Assembly (NCBI GenBank): GCA_014084085.1
Contig: NPFB01000102.1
Span: 27,291 to 91,290 of the forward strand
Reading direction: 5' to 3'
Source of the DNA: Hondaea fermentalgiana
Taxonomy: Eukaryota; Sar; Bigyra; Thraustochytrida; Thraustochytriidae
Length of the DNA stretch: 64,000 nt
Shown: positions 60,001 through 64,000 of the stretch, piece by piece
Layout of the letters: each line of letters begins with the position of its first letter
How positions within the stretch are numbered: position 1 is the stretch's first letter
Position numbers and translations under genes: made by a program
The notes under the pieces: model-generated
What the model saw: the letters and a program-made list of their open reading frames with translations, nothing else
Database searches by the model: none
What the model was told of the DNA's origin: nothing

Positions 60001-61143
60001 CACGTCTGGGTCGTGGCTCGGGTCGTACGTCATTTCAAGGTCCTCTAACGTAACGACGCCGTCGCCGGTGCGGTCGAGACGGCCAAAGGCAGTGTGAATG
60101 AGGTCCAGACGGCGCTTACTGAGAGGTCCTCGCATTCCCGCGAGAAATTCGTCAAAGCTGATTTTACCGCTGCGGTCGCGGTCGAGAAAAGTAAAGAGCT
60201 CGTCCAGTTCTGCGTTGTTGATGCGGATACCGTAGTCTTGCAGGCCGTACTTGAGCTCTGTTCGGCTCAGACAACCGTCCCCAGAATCATCCATGATGCG
60301 TAAAAGCCGACTGAGCGAGTTGATTCCATTGGCACCCCCGCGTTCTTTGACCTTTTCGCGAAGCCTGTCCATTGATGGTGGAATGACGACGCGTCGCACA
60401 GGTGCTGCTGCGCGCGAGCTATGCGCGGGGCCGCCATCAGCAAGAGGTCGCTCAGCCCTGTCATCATAGTCATAATCATGATCATGATCAGCAGCAGAAA
60501 CATGATCTGCCTCGTAATCCTCTTCGAAATGATTGTTGTTGCTGTGAGCGTAGCTCTGATTCTGGGAATGTGATGCGGGCCCAACGTCATCAAAGAGAGA
60601 AGAGGAGGAATCTTCAACGTCGCCACGTAGCTCGTGCGAGTCACCAAAGGTAAAATCGCAAACACCACGGCTGCAGGAGAAGAGTCCAAGGCCCGGTAAC
60701 TCAAGGCGCATGTATGCTTTGTCTTTTGTAAGAGCAAAGGAAATGGACCAAACGAGAGTATCGACGACCTTTCGGCAGAGGTCTTTGGGCAAATGAGCAA
60801 ATTGTGCAAGAGCCAGAAAATTGAGACGCGTTGCGCCTTGAACGCGCCCCTTGGCGGCCTTGCGCTGGCGCACGCCGCATCCTGCGAGAAAGTCGGAGGC
60901 GAGACACAGCGTCGCACCACGCGCGTCGATCGGGTCTCTTGCGGCAGGGACAAAGGTCCCGAGCTTGGCAATCTGCACCGCGCGTCCTTGGTCAAGTGTC
61001 TTGCGCACGAAGGGGCCCAGGTTCTCTAGCACATTTTCCACGTCGGCTCGCGTCACTACCCGCCCTTCAACGCGTGTCTTGCGAAGCGATCCGTGCGCAG
61101 CCTGCACGAGCTCATCGGTGGTCCATCCACACGCGTCCGCCAT
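57049..61143 (-). CDS. HU-domain plus triple calcyphosin-type EF-hand protein, probably axonemal
   Basis: 1364 residues from MADACGWTTDELV; the frame also allows a Met four codons upstream, and residue numbers here count from that one. Residues about 10-170 match the two HU-like domains found in CCDC81-type proteins (VENVLENLGPFVRKTLDQGR, KLGTFVPAARDP, LELPGLGLFSCSRG). Then come three calcyphosin-like modules (about 262-510, 660-905, 1022-1270). Each has paired EF-hands with loops such as DDSGDGCLSRTE, DRDRSGKISFDE and DRTGDGVVTLED, followed by NVSASIDDDDYFELMMRNAW and HISGGKGQTANTTNRRVLVT. The middle module has an extra EF-hand pair in front and a decayed first loop (DVSGDLALDRRE). An IQ-like basic helix closes the protein. 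Likely a calcium-responsive flagellar or basal-body component. Confidence 0.85.
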   Translation of the reverse strand: MADACGWTTDELVQAAHGSLRKTRVEGRVVTRADVENVLENLGPFVRKTLDQGRAVQIAKLGTFVPAARDPIDARGATLCLASDFLAGCGVRQRKAAKGRVQGATRLNFLALAQFAHLPKDLCRKVVDTLVWSISFALTKDKAYMRLELPGLGLFSCSRGVCDFTFGDSHELRGDVEDSSSSLFDDVGPASHSQNQSYAHSNNNHFEEDYEADHVSAADHDHDYDYDDRAERPLADGGPAHSSRAAAPVRRVVIPPSMDRLREKVKERGGANGINSLSRLLRIMDDSGDGCLSRTELKYGLQDYGIRINNAELDELFTFLDRDRSGKISFDEFLAGMRGPLSKRRLDLIHTAFGRLDRTGDGVVTLEDLEMTYDPSHDPDVQAGRTEPADALRVFLAQFDTIDQDGIVTELEFQEYYKNVSASIDDDDYFELMMRNAWHISGGKGQTANTTNRRVLVTHADGSQTIEEIKDDLWVDKNDHVEMKRRLAQANVHAQGDLGMYHASETTSAPARRAKPASLSQRHAASKPLSSTRRHEPTLAFAHGNESIPGDQALPGETARPVDESASAEDPMKKLGKLLQARRMGIDDFLLRIGANRVMGSASIDVAAFIRGLSRFDPTMSEQDAEAIARAADSDKSGSIDVAELCAYLQGASALERVKQVVTQRGGMNGIVGLTRILRNMDVSGDLALDRRELADGFAALNVKLSSKDVQDLFAYFDKDRNGKISVDEFLIGLRGDLNSRRKDLVALAFARVDRTGDGILTVQDLELSYDPSQHPDFKAGTKTKTQVLREFLDSFDGLEKDGVVTQDEFFDYYKGLSASIDDDNYFELMMRNAWHISGGTGQCANTANRRVLVTQKDGRQTVEEVHDDLYMDKHQAHAQVRARMGKEKVAEVSSYFASDATEKPRRAGPPPTASVRGAQKVAAARAQPRGGSRQGQHQKQQPKLAHRLGPSQSQSQLAWGRKPSHAREKASTPDFSQTFVGDEAMPGVAPPRSVQSRVSQSLATSTFSATSRKEPRALIDLRERVIARGGSNGIHTLGRVLRIMDDSGDKSLDRDELKYGLEDYGVKCSAAECEDLFAFLDKDKSGKISFDEFLVGLRGPLPARRRDLIGQAFAKLDRTGDGTVTVEDLEMTYDPSFHPDVRSGKLSKAQALREFLTQFDTIDQDQIVTQQEFEEYYKNVSASIDDDDYFELMMRNAWHISGGKGQTANTSNRRVLVTHEDGRQTVEEVPDDLWVDKNDHAEMKRRLAKANVRAKGALGMHYASEDTAPRSRSNQGTLSLAWDEPDDARASLAQLHARRARERKIRAGAAARVQAAARAHRAKRQVDLAKRAARSRDARARDAQAERDAQARRILRPAGPNWY

Positions 61144-61258
61144 CTTCTTTAACAATCCTTGATGTTGCTTTGCTTTGCTTTGCTATGTGGCTGCTTGCGT
61201 GCGTGCGTGCGTGCGTGCATACGTAAAAAAACAAGCAATAGTCAGCGGAAAGCAAATC

Positions 61259-61275
61259 GAAACGGTGACCGTTTC
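61259..61275. other. Perfect hairpin 1
   Basis: GAAACGGT-G-ACCGTTTC, stem 8 bp with a one-base centre. Confidence 0.9.
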
Positions 61276-61309
61276 AGTAGTACACACCTTGAGAAGGTGT
61301 GTACTACTG
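61275..61309. other. Perfect hairpin 2 (16-bp stem)
   Basis: CAGTAGTACACACCTT, loop GAG, then the exact reverse complement. It abuts hairpin 1, sharing base 61275. Both strands could fold. Role unknown: possible RNA 3' end or regulatory structure, or the remnant of a small element. Confidence 0.9.
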
Positions 61310-61580
61310 CTTATTTGTAGTAATTGTGCCGCGGCTGTGTCCTTGGCGCCGTGTGCAAGAGCAAGAGCAAGTTCAAGCTGACAAAAGGGGAGCGTCGGCA
61401 AAAAGACATGCCTCATCATGTCTTTTTTGTTTTTTTTTCAACCAAAAGTGATGAAACATGTGCTGGTTGAGTAAAGTCTAATATCAAGGAAGAGAAAGGA
61501 AGAGTGAGAGAGAGAGAGAGAGAGCGCGGGAAAAGGAAAAAAAAAAAAGCAGAAGCGTCGTCGGTATTGGCCACAGACGA

Positions 61581-63053
61581 TTAAAGCGAAGGCTGCGGTC
61601 GGCCAAGATTGACATCGATGACCTCAGCATCTTGGTCCTGATCCGAATCGCTGTAAACGAGCTCTTGATCGTGCTGGTTGCCTCCGTTAGAACTGCTGTC
61701 AAAGCTGGCATTGAGTTTGCGACGACTGGCCGTGCTGGATGATGCCGACTTGAGTCTTGCTGGATTTGCGATTGCGTGAAAGCTTGTACGTTGCAAGAAA
61801 GCAAAGCACGAGGCCCCGTTGGCAAGTTTCCAATCGAGCGAGATGACGTACGTAGATGCACGGCGACCCAGGACAACGCCGGGCCCACTTTGCGTCATGA
61901 CCCATTGTCCGCTAGCGATTTCCGGATCTGCGCCAGGATCTTGCGTCGGATGCTGTGGTGACAATGACGGCGAAACGGGCGGCGATTCCGGAGGCAGGCT
62001 CTCTGTTTCCTCTTTTGAAGTTGGTGGTATTGGTGCTGATGGTGGTGGTGGTGAGGACGGCGGCGGCGGCGACGACAATGATGATGGAGGTGGTGACGCC
62101 ATGCTTGACTCTGGCGATGTCGGATGTGGCGCCTCAGGTTGTGCAGGTGACGGCGAATGCGACTGCAATGCAGAGTTTGCGGAGGGTTGCTCCGGTTTTG
62201 TCGCTGAAGGCGTTGAGGAAGGAAGCTCTTTGACGGACTGCGAGGGTACAGAAGGCTCCGCATCGTTGTCCTTTGTCTCCTCTGTATGCATGGAGCGGGG
62301 CGGCGTGCGTGCGCTAAGCGCAATGAGGTCTTCGACGCGCGCAACGCCAGTGGTATCCTGCACTGCACGAGGAAGCCGGTGCAAGTATCCAAACCCGATG
62401 CCACATCCAAGGATGCCATCTCCGCCCCATCCCGATCGAGGCGTAATGACGAGGCGACGCACTGTATCTGTTGCGGTGGAGTAGACGAAGATATCAATGC
62501 CGCGAGGCTCGGCGGCGTCGTTCTCGGCAGCTACTTCGGAAACTAAATCGAAGAGCTCATCGAGATCTGAAAAGGCCATGTAGGGCGTGCCAAGAAGGTA
62601 GTCTGTATGAGGTTGCAGACCGGCGAGATTTGCGGGGGATTTGGGCACAACATCAAGGACATGCACCACCTTTTCATCTGCGTCGGCAAAGGTGTCGAAC
62701 TTGATGGTGAGCCCGAGAAGGCCGTCGCCGCCCCATCCACGACGAGGGACAAAGGAGAGCTTGCGCAGCTGCTTGCACTTGCAGTTAAAGATCGTGATGG
62801 TCAGCGGTTTGTTTTCAAAAGCGCGGATGATTTGCACAAAGGTGCCATCTTCGATTTGCAGTGGCACCTCGTTGGCCTTGACGATAAAGTCGAAGAATGG
62901 GACGATGCCCTCCCTACAGGCTGGCGAGTTTTCTTGGATCGCGAGCACCCTGTATCCGGAGGGGCGTTCGCGTAGGAAGTCGGGGAGGTCTTCGCTCTTG
63001 GCGGCGGCCTCGGCGGCGCCGTCTTGGTTCGTCGTGGACTGCTCGCTGCCCAT
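61581..63053 (-). CDS. Golgi reassembly stacking protein (GRASP55/65-like)
   Basis: 490 residues. The N-terminus MGSEQS is a myristoylation signal (Gly2). The GRASP region has two PDZ-like repeats: PDZ1 about 32-120 (YRVLAIQENSPACREGIVPF, PRRGWGGDGLLG) and PDZ2 about 128-225 (VLDVVPKSPANLAGL, PRSGWGGDGILGCGIGFG). The repeated GWGGDG-x-LG is diagnostic. A Ser/Pro-rich linker (about 250-375) follows, then an unusual C-terminal block WVMTQSGPGVVLGRRASTYV, about 385-430, not part of the classic GRASP core. GRASPs tether Golgi cisternae and act in unconventional secretion, anchored by lipid and trans-pairing PDZs. Classic GRASPs end in a Ser/Pro tail only. Confidence 0.93.
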   Translation of the reverse strand: MGSEQSTTNQDGAAEAAAKSEDLPDFLRERPSGYRVLAIQENSPACREGIVPFFDFIVKANEVPLQIEDGTFVQIIRAFENKPLTITIFNCKCKQLRKLSFVPRRGWGGDGLLGLTIKFDTFADADEKVVHVLDVVPKSPANLAGLQPHTDYLLGTPYMAFSDLDELFDLVSEVAAENDAAEPRGIDIFVYSTATDTVRRLVITPRSGWGGDGILGCGIGFGYLHRLPRAVQDTTGVARVEDLIALSARTPPRSMHTEETKDNDAEPSVPSQSVKELPSSTPSATKPEQPSANSALQSHSPSPAQPEAPHPTSPESSMASPPPSSLSSPPPPSSPPPPSAPIPPTSKEETESLPPESPPVSPSLSPQHPTQDPGADPEIASGQWVMTQSGPGVVLGRRASTYVISLDWKLANGASCFAFLQRTSFHAIANPARLKSASSSTASRRKLNASFDSSSNGGNQHDQELVYSDSDQDQDAEVIDVNLGRPQPSL

Positions 63054-64000
63054 CTCGGACCGAGCACGTCACCACGGCAAGCGCGAGCGTCCCCAGCGAC
63101 GGGGCTTTTTGGGGGGAAAGGTGAAGGGTGGGGGCGTGGTTAGGCGGTGGCAGCACGGGCAACGCGAGAGGCAGCGGACCAGCAGGGCCGCGCGCCAGCG
63201 GCCTTTTGGCGCGTCCGTGCCGCGGCGAGCTCCAGCTTGCCTCGCCGTTTGCTTTCCTTCTCTCTTGCTTACTACAGCTACTAGCACCGCTGGCGAAGGA
63301 AAGAAGGGAAAGATAGGATATCCGCGTTGGAACGATGAAAGAACAGTGTCCTGCTTGTCGCGGATATCCGTTCCATCCGAAATATCCGCGCAGGAACAGC
63401 GAAAGAACGGCGGCCCTGCTTGTCCCCGGGTGGGCGTTCCATCCAGGTCCCGCGGTTTGTCGCGCCGCGGCGGCACTCGAGCGCGCGGGCGAGAGGGCGA
63501 GGACGAAGCCCGCAGAGGCGGCGGCGTCCGCGGCCAGAGGCGCCGCGCGCGGGGCGTGCCTCGCCTCGCCTCGCCTCGTCTCGTCTCGCCTCGCCGTCGC
63601 AGGCGGGGCGCGTGCGTGCATGTCTTGCGGGGCAGCGTGCGCTTTGTCTCCCGCGGGCCCAACGGCACGCACGGTCCGCCGCAAGTCGGTTATACGCGCG
63701 CGCGCAAGTGGCGAAAGCGGCGCGCGCAAGTGGCGCATTGGCCGCGTCGGCAGTGGCGGCGCGGGCGGCAGAGCCTCGGTTGCAGCGGCGGGTGCGCGCA
63801 AGTGGAGAATGGTGCGCGCGAAGTGGGCTATCCGCGGATAGGCGACTTGCGCGGCGGCGAGCGCGGCGTCTGCACCGAGGCTCCAAATCCGAATCCAGAT
63901 CCAATCTCGCTCGACGCGGCCGCGCTCGCGACTCAGGCGCGCAGGCGGGCGAGGGGAAGCGCGGCGCGCAGGCGCGCACGCACGCACGCGCGCACGCGGC
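63054..64000. other. GC-rich terminal region upstream of GRASP
   Basis: About 950 bases to the window edge. It holds a 64-bp tandem duplication, and repeated GCGCGCAAGTGG sequences near 63695-63725. Overlapping Arg/Ala-rich frames are typical GC-rich noise, so no gene is called. Confidence 0.5.
63318..63445 (+). repeat. 64-bp imperfect tandem duplication
   Basis: Two copies, starting at ATATCCGCG at 63318 and 63382. Both keep GGAAC, GAAAGAAC, CCTGCTTGTC and CGTTCCATCC in the same order. It lies upstream of GRASP. Confidence 0.85.

Larger units (their letters stand above)
61144..61580. other. Spacer between the EF-hand gene and GRASP
   Basis: About 440 bases with (TGCG)n at 61195-61216, two perfect adjacent hairpins, a (GA)n tract at 61503-61523, and a poly-A at 61538-61549. 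It holds the EF-hand gene promoter and the GRASP 3' UTR. No gene seen. Confidence 0.5.

Overview
The window is nuclear DNA from a unicellular eukaryote. It is gene-dense, with about 25 protein genes on both strands. Most genes are intronless; the few introns are short (about 90-150 bp) with GTAAGT/GTACGT-like donors. Coding DNA is GC-rich. The mix of flagellar genes (IFT54, a CCDC81/calcyphosin-type protein), a Golgi GRASP protein, a PDR-type ABC transporter, tandem DRAM/FRAG1-family membrane proteins and kinase-armadillo fusions fits a heterotrophic stramenopile. A thraustochytrid (Labyrinthulomycete) is my best guess. No rRNA, convincing tRNA, CRISPR array or intact mobile element was found.

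Layout. 0-3 kb: two tandem WDR5-like WD40 genes, one of them spliced. 3.4-6.8 kb: a TKL-type kinase with a four-helix-bundle-like N-terminus and armadillo repeats, preceded head-to-head by a decayed inverted copy of its own 5' coding region. An assembly gap lies in the repeats. 6.8-8.5 kb: a lower-GC stretch with coding-like debris. 8.5-18 kb: five paralogous ABHD18-family alpha/beta hydrolases, an unusual local expansion. 18.6-29.8 kb: housekeeping nucleic-acid genes (tRNA-splicing endonuclease SEN2, exosome RRP40, a DUF1764 protein, an Air/ZCCHC7-like zinc-knuckle protein with a second assembly gap, RFC1), together with a basic orphan and a histidine acid phosphatase. 30-36 kb: a divergent pair, IFT54 with a doubled N-terminal domain and a Cys-Thr-Phe-x-Pro repeat protein. 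36.5-44.4 kb: mitochondrial uS5, a type II membrane SGNH-like protein, a possible micro-protein, unresolved coding-like debris, OLA1 and an orphan. 46-47 kb: a LEA-like amphipathic-repeat protein with extreme codon bias. 48.7-51.5 kb: two tandem DRAM/FRAG1 genes. 51.8-56.5 kb: a full-size PDR ABC transporter. 57-61 kb: a giant EF-hand protein with an HU-type N-terminus. 61.6-63 kb: GRASP.

There is no operon logic. Duplication is the main theme: WD40 x2, ABHD18 x5, DRAM x2, the inverted kinase fragment, and internal duplications in IFT54, the EF-hand protein, the armadillo array and the LEA protein. The strongest candidates for something undescribed are the MLKL-like kinase-armadillo architecture with its inverted relic, the ABHD18 array, the HU/calcyphosin fusion, and the double-headed IFT54. 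Family assignments come from motifs read by eye. No database search was run.
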